Shown: positions 25,165-35,375 of the stretch, piece by piece
How the letters are laid out: each line of letters opens with the position of its first letter
Numbering within the stretch: the stretch's first letter is position 1
Assembly: GCF_014650755.1 (NCBI RefSeq)
Contig: NZ_BMVO01000002.1
Location: 394,370-458,369 of the forward strand
Origin: Streptomyces chryseus
Lineage (GTDB): Bacteria; Actinomycetota; Actinomycetes; Streptomycetales; Streptomycetaceae
Length of the DNA stretch: 64,000 nucleotides
Direction: 5' to 3'
Program-made: the position numbers and the translations under genes
The notes under the pieces: model-generated
The model's database searches: none
What the model saw: only the letters and a program-made list of their open reading frames with translations
Told to the model about the DNA's origin: nothing

Positions 25165-26583
25165 ATGTTCGATCCAGTCATAGCGCCGAGCGGCACCCTG
25201 CTCGGCCTCCTGCAGAGGGGCCGCGGCGACGGCACGCTGCACGCGCTCGCCGCGCCCCGCCCCGAAGCGCTCGCGGCCCTGAACCACTGCGTTCTCGACG
25301 ATCCCCGCCAGGACTGGCAGGTCGAGAACCGCTCCCTGTACTACGCGCGCCTCTATCTGGATCTCGACGGCGGGCTCGACGCGATCGAGCGGCACCTCTT
25401 CGACGCGGAGGACCTCGTCGACGACGACGAGGGCAGGACCGGTCTCGCGCTCGCCGTACTGGGCCACCTCGCCTCGTACGGCAGGGACGACGCCCTCGTG
25501 CTGCTGCGGCGGTACGCCAGGACCGGCGCCAACTGGACCTGGGCCCTCGACGAGCTCGCCCTGCGCGACGACGACGCCGGACTGCGCGGCCTCGCCGCGT
25601 CCGTCCTCGGCCGGTTCCCCGGCACCCCGGAGGGCGACGCCGCACTGGCCGCCGCCGTACGGGACGCCTTCGAGCCGCGGCCGTGGCGGCTGTGGTCCGA
25701 GGACCCGCGCGAGACCGTCGGGGCCCGTGTGCGCGCGGCCCGCGAACAGGGCTCCTTCCACCGCTGGCAGCGGCAGATGAGCCCGGCGGGGCCCCGCCCC
25801 GAGTGGAGCGTCCAAGCCGTGTTCGACTGGGCCCAGCAGGGTCTGGACCGCGGTACGCCGCTGCACGTGCCGGCCGCCAGGTGCCTGGGCGCGGTCGCCG
25901 GACCCGGGGACCGCACCGCGATCGTCGAGGCCGCCCGCGGCGGCCCGGACGGCGCGCGCTGCACCGCGCTGCACTACCTCGCCGAATCGCGCGACCCCGC
26001 GCTGCTCGACCTCGTCGAGTCGGCGGTGCGCGGCCCCTCCCGTACCGTCGCGGACGCGGCCGTGGCCGCCTTCGAGCGGATGTGCGGCGACGACGCCGTG
26101 GACCGGGCACGCGGCTGGGTGCACCGCCCGGACGCCCTCGGGGCGTCCGCCGCCGGGGTGCTCGCCTGCCGGGGCGGGGCCGAGGACGCCCCGCTCGTCC
26201 TCGGCGCGCTGCGGGAGACCGTACGGGCGGACGGGCCCGACGCACCGCACCTGTGGACCCTCGTGGACGGCGCGGGGCGGCTCGGCGTCCGCGCCGCGGC
26301 GCCCGTACTGCGCCACGTCTACCGGGAGACGGCCTCCTCGCACCTGCGCGGTCGCGCGGCGCGCGCTCTGGCCGCCACCGATCCCTCGTTCGCCACCGGA
26401 TTCGCCGTCGAGTGCCTGTGGGACTGCGAGGAGACCACCCGGGAACTGGCGGCGCTGCACGCCGAGACCGGCGACGCGCGCGTGGCGGAGCGCCTGCGGC
26501 GCCTCGCCGCCGATCCGGCCGAGGAGGCCGAGGTCCAGACCGCCGTGCGGAGCCGGATCGGGCCCGACGCGCCCGCCGTCTGA
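25165..26583 (+). CDS. HEAT-repeat protein
   Basis: A 472-residue soluble protein, mostly alpha-helical. Repeats of about 30-35 residues with alternating Ala/Leu helices begin near residue 100 (for example LALAVLGHLASYGRDDALVLLRRYA, and GLRGLAASVLGRF), continuing to the end as an array of degenerate HEAT repeats. The start is ATG 25165, preceded by GTGAGG at 12 bases. HEAT arrays act as protein-interaction scaffolds; no catalytic motif is seen. Its function is unknown. The small upstream ORF may regulate it. Confidence 0.85.
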   Translation: MFDPVIAPSGTLLGLLQRGRGDGTLHALAAPRPEALAALNHCVLDDPRQDWQVENRSLYYARLYLDLDGGLDAIERHLFDAEDLVDDDEGRTGLALAVLGHLASYGRDDALVLLRRYARTGANWTWALDELALRDDDAGLRGLAASVLGRFPGTPEGDAALAAAVRDAFEPRPWRLWSEDPRETVGARVRAAREQGSFHRWQRQMSPAGPRPEWSVQAVFDWAQQGLDRGTPLHVPAARCLGAVAGPGDRTAIVEAARGGPDGARCTALHYLAESRDPALLDLVESAVRGPSRTVADAAVAAFERMCGDDAVDRARGWVHRPDALGASAAGVLACRGGAEDAPLVLGALRETVRADGPDAPHLWTLVDGAGRLGVRAAAPVLRHVYRETASSHLRGRAARALAATDPSFATGFAVECLWDCEETTRELAALHAETGDARVAERLRRLAADPAEEAEVQTAVRSRIGPDAPAV

Positions 26584-26704
26584 GCGGGCGCGGAGCGGCG
26601 GGAGGCGGAGGTGACGGGCGCGGGGGCCAAACGCTCATAGGACGTTCCTCGCCCGGACAGATCCAAGTCGGCCGGGACTCTCGTGGCACGACGACAACAC
26701 GGGT

Positions 26705-27937
26705 ATGCCTTTGCGTGTCGTCATCGTCACCGAGTCCTTTCCCCCCGATGTCAACGGCGTTGCCCACTGCGCCCTGCAGACCGCCCGGCACCTCGCCGCA
26801 CGCGGTCACGAACCGCTCGTCATAGCCCCCGCCGCCGCCGGGGCGGCCCCCAGCGCTTCCGGGTCCGCGTCGGCGTCAGGGTCCGGGCCGGCGGCGCCCG
26901 CCGGGTCCTGGGCCGGCACCTGGTCGGGCTCCTGGTCCGGGGCCGGGTGCGCGTCCGACAGCGGGCTGCCGTACCCCGTGGTGCGTGTGCCCTCGCTGCC
27001 GCTGCCCGGCTATCCGCAGGTGCGGGTCGCGCTGCCCAGCCGACGGGTGGCCGCCGCCCTCACCGCCCACCGGGCCGACATCGTCCACCTGGCCGGGCCC
27101 TTCGTACTCGGCGCGCGCGGCATGGCGGCCGCCGCACGCCTGGGCATCCCGGCCGTCGCCGTCTACCAGACGGACCTCGCCGGGTACGCCCGTACGTACG
27201 TGGGCGCCGGGGAAGGGACGGCGTGGCGGCGCCTGCGGGCCGTGCACAGCGCGGCCGACCGTACCCTCGCGCCCTCCACGGCGGCGCTGCGCGACCTGGA
27301 GGAGCACGGAGTGCCCCGGGTGCGGCTGTGGGCGCGTGGGGTCGACACCGAGCGCTTCCGGCCCTCCCTGCGCGACGACGCGCTGCGGCGCGCTCTCGCG
27401 CCGGGCGGGGAACTGCTCGTCGGGTACGTCGGGCGGCTCGCCCCCGAGAAGCAGGTGGAGCTGCTCGCGGGGGTGTGCGGGCTGCCGGGCGTACGGGTGG
27501 TGGTCGTCGGGGACGGACCGAGCGAGCCCTCGCTGCGGGCCGCGCTGCCGGGCGCCGTATTCCTCGGGCGCAGGACGGGTGACGAACTCGCCCGGATCTT
27601 CGCCTCCCTGGACGCCTTCGCGCACACCGGACCGTACGAGACCTTCTGCCAGACCGTTCAGGAGGCCATGGCGAGCGGCGTTCCCGTGATCGCTCCGGCG
27701 GCGGGCGGCCCGCTCGACCTGGTCCGTCACGGGAACACCGGGCTGCTCGTCGAACCGCGCGACCCGGCAGCCGTACGCGCGGCCGTCTCGGCGCTCGCCG
27801 GCGACGCCGGGCTGCGCGCCGCCTACGGCCGGGCCGGGCGGGCGGCCGTCGAGACCAGGACCTGGGCGGCCGTCGGCGACGAGTTGATCGGCCACTACAC
27901 GGACGTACTGCGCGAGCGTACGGCGGTGGCGGCATGA
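26705..27937 (+). CDS. GT4 glycosyltransferase (PimB/MgtA-like)
   Basis: A 410-residue GT-B glycosyltransferase. The N-terminal motif VVIVTESFPPDVNGVA and the C-terminal donor site (VGYVGRLAPEKQVELL; GPYETFCQTVQEAMASGVPVIA) identify the GT4 family, closest in style to phosphatidylinositol mannosyltransferase and MgtA-type enzymes that use GDP- or UDP-sugars. An insert of about 40 residues (46-85) rich in Ser, Gly and Ala (repeated GSW/GTW) interrupts the N-domain. The stop overlaps the next start by 4 bases. Acceptor and sugar are not determined; an envelope lipid or glycoconjugate is likely. Confidence 0.9.
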   Translation: MPLRVVIVTESFPPDVNGVAHCALQTARHLAARGHEPLVIAPAAAGAAPSASGSASASGSGPAAPAGSWAGTWSGSWSGAGCASDSGLPYPVVRVPSLPLPGYPQVRVALPSRRVAAALTAHRADIVHLAGPFVLGARGMAAAARLGIPAVAVYQTDLAGYARTYVGAGEGTAWRRLRAVHSAADRTLAPSTAALRDLEEHGVPRVRLWARGVDTERFRPSLRDDALRRALAPGGELLVGYVGRLAPEKQVELLAGVCGLPGVRVVVVGDGPSEPSLRAALPGAVFLGRRTGDELARIFASLDAFAHTGPYETFCQTVQEAMASGVPVIAPAAGGPLDLVRHGNTGLLVEPRDPAAVRAAVSALAGDAGLRAAYGRAGRAAVETRTWAAVGDELIGHYTDVLRERTAVAA

Positions 27938-29103
27938 GCGGGGGCGGGAACGGCGGGGCGCTGCGGATCGTCCGGCTGGCCAACTTCGTCACCGCGTCGT
28001 CCGGCGGGCTGCGCACCGCCCTGCGGGAGCTGGGGCGCGGCTACGCGGCCGCCGGGCACGAGCCGGTGCTCGTCGTACCGGGGGAGCGCGAGAGTGACGA
28101 GATCACCGCACAGGGGCGCGTGATCACGCTGCCGGGCGTGGAGCTGCCGGGTACCGGCGGCTACCGGGTCCTCGCGGGCCGCCGCCGGCTGCGCGCCCTC
28201 CTGGAGACGCTCGCGCCGGACCGGCTGGAGGTGTCGGACCGTACGTCGCTGCGCTGGACGGGGGAGTGGGCGCGGCGCAACAGGGTTCCCTCGGTGATGG
28301 TGTCGCACGAGACGGCGGACGGGGTGCTGCGCACCTGGGGGCTGCCGGAGGGGGTCGCGGGGCGCACGGCGGACCGGTTGAACGCGCGCAGCGCGTGGGC
28401 GTACTCCCGGATCGTGTGCACCACGGAGTGGGCGGAGCGCGAGTTCGTGCGCATCGGCGCGCGCAACGTGGTGCGTGCCCCCCTGGGCGTCGATCTGCGC
28501 GCGTGCCGTCCGGAGCTGCGCGGTACGGGACTGCGCGCCCGGCACGCACACGGGAACGACGTCCTGCTGCTGCTGTGCTCGCGTCTGTCGGTGGAGAAGC
28601 ACCCGGGAACGGCCCTCGACGCGCTCGCGGCGCTTCGCGGGAACGGCGTACGCGCCGCACTGGTGGTCGCCGGGGACGGGCCCCTTCGGGAACGGCTGAC
28701 GCGCAGGGCGCGTGCGCAGCGGCTGCCGGCCGTGTTCCTGGGGCACGTGGGGGAGCGCGGCGAACTGGCGGACCTTCAGGCCGCCGCGGACGTGTGCCTG
28801 GCGCCCGGGCCCGCCGAGACGTTCGGGCTGTCGGCGCTGGAGGCACTGGCGTGCGGCACCCCGGTCGTCGCCAGCGCCTCCAGCGCGCTGCCGGAGGTCA
28901 TCGGGGACGCGGGGCTCGCGGCCGCCGATTCCGGCGCCGCCTTCGCCGGCGCCGTACGGCAACTGCTCGCCCGCCCCGAGGAGGCGCGCCGTGCGGCGGC
29001 CAGGGCACGGGCGGAACTCTTCGGGTGGCCCGCGGCGGTGGACGCGTTCCTGGCCGCCCACGACGCCCGGACGCCGGTGCGGTCCCCCGAGGTGAAGGGA
29101 TGA
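27934..29103 (+). CDS. GT4 glycosyltransferase
   Basis: A 389-residue GT-B enzyme beginning [25 protein letters not shown], with an acceptor loop SHETADGV and the donor motif [22 protein letters not shown] (about residue 292). The start is the ATG within the ATGA overlap with the first glycosyltransferase. Two such consecutive enzymes usually add successive sugars to one acceptor. No membrane segment is present, so it is probably peripheral on the cytoplasmic face. Confidence 0.88.
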   Translation: MSGGGNGGALRIVRLANFVTASSGGLRTALRELGRGYAAAGHEPVLVVPGERESDEITAQGRVITLPGVELPGTGGYRVLAGRRRLRALLETLAPDRLEVSDRTSLRWTGEWARRNRVPSVMVSHETADGVLRTWGLPEGVAGRTADRLNARSAWAYSRIVCTTEWAEREFVRIGARNVVRAPLGVDLRACRPELRGTGLRARHAHGNDVLLLLCSRLSVEKHPGTALDALAALRGNGVRAALVVAGDGPLRERLTRRARAQRLPAVFLGHVGERGELADLQAAADVCLAPGPAETFGLSALEALACGTPVVASASSALPEVIGDAGLAAADSGAAFAGAVRQLLARPEEARRAAARARAELFGWPAAVDAFLAAHDARTPVRSPEVKG

Positions 29104-30215
29104 CCCTGGACGCTCGTACCGAGGCCCTGGCCGGCGCACTGCGCGGTGGCGGGGCGGCCGGCACCGTCGTACGTGCCGGAAGGGAGGCGCCGGGGCACCA
29201 GGGGGCGCGTACGCGGGCCTCGGACGGTCCCGCCCTGCTGCGCACGGCTCGTGCGCCGGCGTTCCCGCGCGACCACCCGGTCCGTGCGGTTCTCCACGAC
29301 CGGGCGCCCGAGCCGCGCGGCCGGCAGGCTGCCCGGGCAGGCTGGTGGCCGGGCCACGGCGGTGCGGTGCGGTTCGTGGCGCTGGGGGACTCGCTCACCG
29401 AGGGCGTCGGGGACCCGGTGGGCGAGGGGTGGCGCGGCTGGGCGGCGCTGCTCGCCGCCGGCCTCGCTGCGCGCGGCGAGGCGGCGGAGTTCCGGAACCT
29501 CGCCGTGAGCGGGGCGCTCAGCCGCGATGTCGTCGAGCACCAGGCGCCCCGGGCCCTGGCCTGCGCCCCGGACATCGCGTCGGTCGTCGTCGGCGTCAAC
29601 GACACCCTCCGCCGCGGCTTCGACATCCACGCGTTCGCGGCCGGACTCGACCGGGTCTGCGCCGCCCTGGCCGGGAGCGGCGCCGTACTGCTGACGGCGT
29701 GTCTGCCCGATCCCGGGACCATGCTCGGCCTGCCCGCTCCGCTCGCACGTCCGCTGGCCCGCAGACAGCGTGCCGTCAACGCGGTGACACACGCGCTGTC
29801 CGCCCGTTACGGCGCCCTGCACCTGCACATGGCCCAGGGCACGTGGGTGGCCGACCGGAGCCTGTGGAGCGCGGACCGCCTGCACCCGGGCGAACGCGGC
29901 CACCGGCTGATAGCGGCCCGCTTCCACGCGCTGCTCGCCGCCGAGGGACTCGCGGCCGGGGACCCGCCGGGACAGGAACCCGAGCAGCCCCCGCCCACCC
30001 GCGCGGCCGCCCTGAGGTGGCTCCTGACCGCCGGCACCGGCTGGCTGGCTCGCCGCTCCACCGACCTGCTGCCGCAGCTCCTGGCCCTGGCGGCGACAGA
30101 AGTACGCCACGGGGCGCGCGGCGCCGGCGGGCGGCTCGACCTGCGCGCCTCCCAGGCCCTGTCGGCGGCGCTGGCCGCCCTGCCGGCGCCGCCCCGCGCC
30201 AGAATGGGGGAATGA
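29100..30215 (+). CDS. SGNH/GDSL hydrolase
   Basis: The product is 371 residues from the ATG 29100 that overlaps the previous stop (ATGA). The first 89 residues are Arg/Ala-rich and have no recognisable fold; the conserved part begins [17 protein letters not shown] (SGNH block I, Ser in GDS, from the GTG at 29367, the alternative start). Block III is VVGVNDTLR (Asn in GxND), and the His/Asp pair lies in [12 protein letters not shown]. The family hydrolyses esters of lipids or sugars; substrate unknown. It is the third gene of a coupled operon. Confidence 0.88.
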   Translation: MTLDARTEALAGALRGGGAAGTVVRAGREAPGHQGARTRASDGPALLRTARAPAFPRDHPVRAVLHDRAPEPRGRQAARAGWWPGHGGAVRFVALGDSLTEGVGDPVGEGWRGWAALLAAGLAARGEAAEFRNLAVSGALSRDVVEHQAPRALACAPDIASVVVGVNDTLRRGFDIHAFAAGLDRVCAALAGSGAVLLTACLPDPGTMLGLPAPLARPLARRQRAVNAVTHALSARYGALHLHMAQGTWVADRSLWSADRLHPGERGHRLIAARFHALLAAEGLAAGDPPGQEPEQPPPTRAAALRWLLTAGTGWLARRSTDLLPQLLALAATEVRHGARGAGGRLDLRASQALSAALAALPAPPRARMGE

Positions 30216-33200
30216 GCGGGCGCTGGGAATTCTGGGTCGACCGTGGCGGCGCCTTCACCGACGTGGTCGGCCGGCGGCCCGACGGACGGCTCGTGACCCG
30301 CAAGCTGCTCTCGCACCACCCGGAGCGCTACCGGGACGCGGCCGTCGCCGGGATCCGCCTGCTGCTGGGGCTCGCTCCCGGCGAGCCGGTCCCGGCCGAC
30401 CGGATCGACGCCGTCAGGATGGGCACGACGGTGGCCACCAACGCGCTCCTCGAACGGCGCGGCGAGCCGACCGTACTGGTCGTCACCGAGGGCTTCCGGG
30501 ACGCCCTGCGCATCGCGTACCAGAACCGCCCCCGGCTCTTCGACCGCCACATCGTCCTGCCCGAGGCGGTGTACGAACGCGTCGTGGAGGTCCCCGAGCG
30601 GATCGACGCGCACGGAACGACCGTACGGCCGCTGGACCTGGCGGCCGTAACCGCCCGACTGCGCGCCGCGCGCAGCGACGGTCTGCGCAGCGCGGCCGTC
30701 GTGCTGATGCACGGCTACCGCCACCCGGCGCACGAGCGGGCCGTCGCCGCCGCGGCGCGCGAACTGGGGTTCACCCAGGTGAGCTGCTCGCACGAGGTCA
30801 GCCCCCTGATCAAGCTGGTGCCGCGCGGCGACACGACCGTGGTGGACGCCTACCTCTCGCCGATCCTGCGCCGGTACGTCGACGAGGTCGCCGAGGAACT
30901 GCGGGGCGTGCGCCTGATGTTCATGCAGTCCAACGGAGGCCTGCGGGAGGCGGCGCACTTCCGCGGCAAGGACGCCGTGCTCTCGGGCCCGGCGGGCGGC
31001 GTCGTCGCAATGGCCCGCACCTCGGAACAGGCCGGGTTCGGGCGGGTCATCGGTTTCGACATGGGCGGCACGTCCACCGACGTGTCGCACTACGCCGGCG
31101 CGTTCGAAAGGGACTTCGGCACGCGGGTGGCGGGCGTACGCATGCGCGCTCCGATGATGAACATCCACACCGTCGCGGCGGGCGGCGGCTCCGTGCTGCA
31201 CTTCGACGGCAGCCGCTACCGCGTCGGCCCCGACTCGGCCGGCGCTGTTCCCGGGCCCGCGTGCTACCGGCGCGGCGGCCCCCTCACCGTCACCGATGCC
31301 AACGTGATGCTGGGGCGCGTCCAGCCGGACCACTTCCCCGCCGTCTTCGGGCCGCGCGGCGACCAGCCCCTCGACACGGAGACGGTGCGCCGCCGGTTCG
31401 CGGCCCTCGCCGACGAGATCGCGGAGGCGACCGGCGTACGGCGCGGCCCCGAGGAGGTCGCCTCGGGCTTCCTCGACATCGCGGTGCTCAACATGGCGAA
31501 CGCCGTCAAGAAGATCTCCGTACAGCGCGGGCACGACGTCACGCGGTACGCCCTCACCAGCTTCGGCGGCGCCGGCGGACAGCACGCCTGTGCGGTGGCC
31601 GACGCGCTGGGCATCGGCACGGTGATCGTGCCGCCGCTGGCCGGAGTGCTCTGCGCGTACGGCATCGGACTGGCCGACGCCACCGCCATGCGCGAGCAGT
31701 CGGTCGAAGCGGAACTCGACGAGGCCGCACTGGGGCGCGTACGCGAACTGTGCGACCGGGTGGCCCGCCGTACCCGCGGGGAACTGCGCGCCGACGGCGT
31801 CGAGGACGCGGCGATCAGCACGCACGCGCGCGTGCTGCTCCGTTACGCCGGTACGGACGCGAGCCTGCCGGTGCCCCTGGGCGGCGTGACGGACATGACG
31901 GCGGCCTTCGAGGCGGAACACCGCGCGCGGTACGCGTTCACCATGGACAAGCCGCTGGTCGTCGAAGCCGTGTCGGTCGAGGCGGTCGGGACGGCGGGAG
32001 CCGACGTTCCCGGGAACGTCACGCGGGATCGGCCCCGCACGGGAACGGCGCGGGCCCGTGCCTCGGTACGGATGTTCACCGAGGGACGGCCGCGGGACAC
32101 CCCGCTGTACCGGCGCGCCGACCTGCTGCCCTCCGACACCGTGGAAGGACCCGCCGTCGTCGCCGAGGACGACGCCACCACCGTGGTCGATCCCGGCTGG
32201 CGCGCGTCCGCCGGAGAGCACGGACATCTGCTGCTCACCCGCGTGCGCCCGCTCCCCGCCACGACGGCGGTCGGAACGGACGTGGACCCCGTCATGCTGG
32301 AGGTGTTCAACAACCTCTTCATGGCGGTAGCCGAGCAGATGGGCGTACGCCTCGAGAACACCGCCCACTCCGTCAACATCAAGGAACGCCTGGACTTCTC
32401 CTGCGCCCTTTTCGACGCGCACGGGAACCTCGTCGCGAACGCTCCGCACATTCCCGTGCACCTCGGTTCCATGGGAGAGTCGATCAAGGAGGTGCTGCGG
32501 CGCAACGAGGGCGTCATGCGCCCCGGCGACGTGTACGCCGTCAACGACCCCCATCACGGCGGCACGCACCTGCCCGACGTCACGGTGGTGACACCCGTCT
32601 TCGACGCCGAAGGGGGGCCGTTGCGCTTCCTGGTGGCCTCGCGCGGACACCATGCCGAGATCGGCGGCATCACGCCCGGCTCGATGCCCGCCTTCAGCCG
32701 TACCGTTGACGAAGAGGGCGTCCTGTTCGACAACTGGCTCCTCGTGAGGGACGGCGTGCTGCGCGAGGCCCCGACGCGGGAGCTGCTGACCACCGCCGCG
32801 TACCCCTCGCGCGACCCGGACGCCAACCTCGCCGACCTGCGCGCGCAGATCGCCGCCAACGAGAAGGGCGTCGCCGAACTGCGCCGCATGGTGGAAGAGT
32901 TCGGCCTCCCGGTGGTCCAGGCGTACATGCGGCACGTCCAGGACAACGCCGAGGAGTCGGTGCGCCGCATCGTGGCGGGCCTGCGGGACGGCGAGTACGC
33001 CTACGAGACCGACAGCGGAGCGGTCATCCGTGTCGCCCTGCGGGTGGACCGCGAGGCGAGGAGCGCGGTCCTCGACTTCACCGGTACGGCGCCCCAGCAG
33101 CCGGGCAACCTCAACGCCCCCAAGTCGGTGGTCATGGCGGCCGTCCTGTACGTCTTCCGGACCCTGATCGACGACGACATCCCTCTCAACAGCGGATGCC

Positions 33201-33820
33201 TCAAACCCCTGGAGGTGCGGATCCCGGAAGGATCGATGCTCGCGCCCGCCCCTCCGGCGGCGACCGTGGCGGGCAACGTCGAGACCTCCCAGGCCGTCAC
33301 CGGCGCCCTGTACGCCGCCCTGGGCGTGCAGGCCGAGGGCTCCGGGACGATGAACAACGTCACCTTCGGCAACGACCGCGTGCAGTACTACGAGACCGTG
33401 GCGAGCGGCTCGGGGGCGGGCGACGGCTTCCACGGAGCCGACGCCGTGCAGACCCACATGACGAACTCGCGCCTCACCGATCCCGAGGTGCTGGAGTGGC
33501 GCTTTCCGGTGCGCCTGGAGAGCTTCGCCGTGCGGGAGGGCAGCGGGGGAGACGGCCGGTGGCGGGGCGGCTGCGGCGTGATCCGCAGGATCCGGTTCCT
33601 GGAGCCGATGACCGTGGCCCTGCTCTCCGGCCACCGCCGCGTCCCTCCGTACGGCATGTCGGGCGGCGCACCGGGAGAGACCGGCGGCAATCGCGTCGAG
33701 CGGGCCGACGGCACCGTCACACGGCTGGAGGGCTGTGACACGGCCGACGTCGGCCCCGGGGACGTCCTGGAGATCCGCACGCCGGGCGGGGGCGGGTACG
33801 GCGCCCCGGGCGGCTCGTGA
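30212..33820 (+). CDS. OPLAH-type 5-oxoprolinase / hydantoinase
   Basis: A 1202-residue fusion of the HyuA-like (ATPase; residues 1-690, starting [20 protein letters not shown] with [26 protein letters not shown]) and HyuB-like (about 700-1202, [17 protein letters not shown]) halves, the arrangement of eukaryotic-type 5-oxoprolinase. It would hydrolyse 5-oxo-L-proline to glutamate with ATP, or act on a related hydantoin. The actin-like motif [13 protein letters not shown], the [13 protein letters not shown] loop and the terminal GGGGYG support the family. It is last in a coupled operon (4-base overlap with the SGNH gene), an unusual companion set. It converges on a second oxoprolinase system. 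Confidence 0.88.
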   Translation: MSGRWEFWVDRGGAFTDVVGRRPDGRLVTRKLLSHHPERYRDAAVAGIRLLLGLAPGEPVPADRIDAVRMGTTVATNALLERRGEPTVLVVTEGFRDALRIAYQNRPRLFDRHIVLPEAVYERVVEVPERIDAHGTTVRPLDLAAVTARLRAARSDGLRSAAVVLMHGYRHPAHERAVAAAARELGFTQVSCSHEVSPLIKLVPRGDTTVVDAYLSPILRRYVDEVAEELRGVRLMFMQSNGGLREAAHFRGKDAVLSGPAGGVVAMARTSEQAGFGRVIGFDMGGTSTDVSHYAGAFERDFGTRVAGVRMRAPMMNIHTVAAGGGSVLHFDGSRYRVGPDSAGAVPGPACYRRGGPLTVTDANVMLGRVQPDHFPAVFGPRGDQPLDTETVRRRFAALADEIAEATGVRRGPEEVASGFLDIAVLNMANAVKKISVQRGHDVTRYALTSFGGAGGQHACAVADALGIGTVIVPPLAGVLCAYGIGLADATAMREQSVEAELDEAALGRVRELCDRVARRTRGELRADGVEDAAISTHARVLLRYAGTDASLPVPLGGVTDMTAAFEAEHRARYAFTMDKPLVVEAVSVEAVGTAGADVPGNVTRDRPRTGTARARASVRMFTEGRPRDTPLYRRADLLPSDTVEGPAVVAEDDATTVVDPGWRASAGEHGHLLLTRVRPLPATTAVGTDVDPVMLEVFNNLFMAVAEQMGVRLENTAHSVNIKERLDFSCALFDAHGNLVANAPHIPVHLGSMGESIKEVLRRNEGVMRPGDVYAVNDPHHGGTHLPDVTVVTPVFDAEGGPLRFLVASRGHHAEIGGITPGSMPAFSRTVDEEGVLFDNWLLVRDGVLREAPTRELLTTAAYPSRDPDANLADLRAQIAANEKGVAELRRMVEEFGLPVVQAYMRHVQDNAEESVRRIVAGLRDGEYAYETDSGAVIRVALRVDREARSAVLDFTGTAPQQPGNLNAPKSVVMAAVLYVFRTLIDDDIPLNSGCLKPLEVRIPEGSMLAPAPPAATVAGNVETSQAVTGALYAALGVQAEGSGTMNNVTFGNDRVQYYETVASGSGAGDGFHGADAVQTHMTNSRLTDPEVLEWRFPVRLESFAVREGSGGDGRWRGGCGVIRRIRFLEPMTVALLSGHRRVPPYGMSGGAPGETGGNRVERADGTVTRLEGCDTADVGPGDVLEIRTPGGGGYGAPGGS

Positions 33821-33882
33821 GCGCCTGAGAGGGCCGCTGAGGGCCTTCTCGGGCCGTCACCGGTCTCCTTCACCGCCGCCTT

Positions 33883-34752
33883 TCAGTGCCTTCCCGTCAG
33901 GACGAAGCGGATGGGCGTGCCGGGGGCGGCCTGCGCCGCCGCCGCGAGGTCCCGCTCCCGCACGACAGCGATCACCGGGTACCCGCCCGTGGTGGGGTGG
34001 TCGGCCAGGAACACCACGGGCCGCCCGTCCGGGGGCACTTGCACCGCCCCGAGGACCATGCCCTCGCTGGGCAGCTCGCCGTCCACGGCGCGCTCCAGAG
34101 GGGGACCTTCGGTGCGCAGCCCGATGCGGTTGCCGGTGGGGGAGACCCGGTAGACCGCCGTGGCGAGCGTGCGCAGCGCCCGTGCGGTGAACCAGTCCGT
34201 ACGCGGCCCGGGACCGGCCCGCAGCACCAGTTCGCGCGGCGGACCCTGCCACGGCACGGCATCGGCGTACACCGGCGGACCCGCCACCGGGCCCAGCGGC
34301 AGCACCGTACCGTGGGTCAGGGGAGCGGGCCCGAGGCCCGACAGGAGATCGGTCGAGCGGCTGCCCAGTACGGGTTCGCACGCGATGCCTCCGGCGAACG
34401 CGAGGTAGCTCCGCACGCCGTCCGCGGCGCTTCCCACGTCGAGCACCGCTCCCGCCGCCACACGCACCGGCGCGCCCCAGGCCGCGGGACGGCCGTCCAC
34501 GGTGACCCGGCACGGCGCACCGGTCACCGCGACGGTGACCGCGCAACGCGGCCGTACGGCGCAGCCGTTCAGCGTCGTCTCCAGAACGGCTGCTCCGGAC
34601 GGGTTGCCGACCAGCCGGTTCGCGAGATCGCGCGCGGGCTCGTCCAGCGCCCCCGAGCGCGGCACTCCGAGGTGGGCGTGCCCGGGCCGCCCCCGGTCCT
34701 GCACGGACGTGAGCGCACCCGCCCGCACCACGGCGAAAGCCCGGTCCGTCAC
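33883..34752 (-). CDS. pxpC: 5-oxoprolinase subunit C (PxpC, biotin-carboxyltransferase-like)
   Basis: A 289-residue PxpC/KipA-family protein from GTG 34752, which overlaps the upstream stop (GTGA). Motifs are LTSVQDRGRPGHAHLGVPRSGALD near the start and AVQVPPDGRPVVFLADHPTTGGYPVIA near the end, standard for the biotin-dependent carboxyltransferase-like group. With PxpA and PxpB it forms the bacterial ATP-dependent 5-oxoprolinase that returns 5-oxoproline to glutamate. Confidence 0.92.
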   Translation of the reverse strand: MTDRAFAVVRAGALTSVQDRGRPGHAHLGVPRSGALDEPARDLANRLVGNPSGAAVLETTLNGCAVRPRCAVTVAVTGAPCRVTVDGRPAAWGAPVRVAAGAVLDVGSAADGVRSYLAFAGGIACEPVLGSRSTDLLSGLGPAPLTHGTVLPLGPVAGPPVYADAVPWQGPPRELVLRAGPGPRTDWFTARALRTLATAVYRVSPTGNRIGLRTEGPPLERAVDGELPSEGMVLGAVQVPPDGRPVVFLADHPTTGGYPVIAVVRERDLAAAAQAAPGTPIRFVLTGRH

Positions 34753-35375
34753 CCTTCCTCCGGTACGAAGCGCACCCGGGTGCCCGGGGTCAGCAACGCG
34801 GCGGGCACGCGCGCGTGGTCCCACAGCACGGCGTCCGTCGACCCGATCAACTGCCAGCCGCCGGGTGACGAACGCGGATACACCCCGGTGTACGCGTCGG
34901 CCAGTGCGACCGCTCCCGCGGGCACCGCTGTGCGCGGCGTGCTCCTGCGCGGTACGGCGTACCGCTCGGCGAGGCCGGTCAGATAGCCGAATCCGGGCGC
35001 GAACCCGCAGAAGGCCACCCGGAAGAGCGTCTTCGCGTGGATCCGCCCCACTTCCCCGGCCGGTACGCCCCACAGCTCGGCCACCGCCGCCAGATCGGGC
35101 CCGTCGTAGCGCACCGGGAGCTCGACGGTGCTCCCGGCGCCGGGCACGAGGGGCGGGATCTCCCAGTCCGCGAGCCCCTTCGCGAAGCGCGCGGGATCGT
35201 CGAGGCCGTCGAGCAGCACGGTGCGCGCCGCCGGAACGATCTCCCGCACGGCGGGGAGCGTGCCCTGTGCGCGGCGCCTCAGCAACTCGGCGTGGAACGC
35301 CTCGGCCTCCTCGCCGCTGCCGAGTTCGACCAGCAGGGCGCGGTCACCGGCCGGCAGCACCCTCATGGTGCTCAC
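34749..35375 (-). CDS. pxpB: 5-oxoprolinase subunit B (PxpB, KipI-like)
   Basis: The product is 208 residues from GTG 35375 (overlapping the pxpA stop as GTGA, GGAGG at 7 bases); an ATG three codons later is an alternative. It carries the KipI-type sequence LPAGDRALLVELG at the N-terminus, then FCGFAPGFGYLTGL and SPGGWQLIG. In B. subtilis KipI inhibits the KinA kinase, but the set pxpABC is now assigned to 5-oxoproline hydrolysis. Here the neighbours support that role. Confidence 0.92.
   Translation of the reverse strand: MSTMRVLPAGDRALLVELGSGEEAEAFHAELLRRRAQGTLPAVREIVPAARTVLLDGLDDPARFAKGLADWEIPPLVPGAGSTVELPVRYDGPDLAAVAELWGVPAGEVGRIHAKTLFRVAFCGFAPGFGYLTGLAERYAVPRRSTPRTAVPAGAVALADAYTGVYPRSSPGGWQLIGSTDAVLWDHARVPAALLTPGTRVRFVPEEG

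Noticed and set aside
26705..30215. Exopolysaccharide or antibiotic biosynthetic cluster
   Set aside because: Two glycosyltransferases and an esterase are not enough; there is no polymerase, flippase, PKS, NRPS or terpene gene.
29807..33634. 1275-codon open frame antisense to the oxoprolinase gene
   Set aside because: It is a GC-skew shadow of the real gene on the plus strand. The plus-strand protein has clear family motifs; the antisense product is His/Arg/Gly-rich with none.
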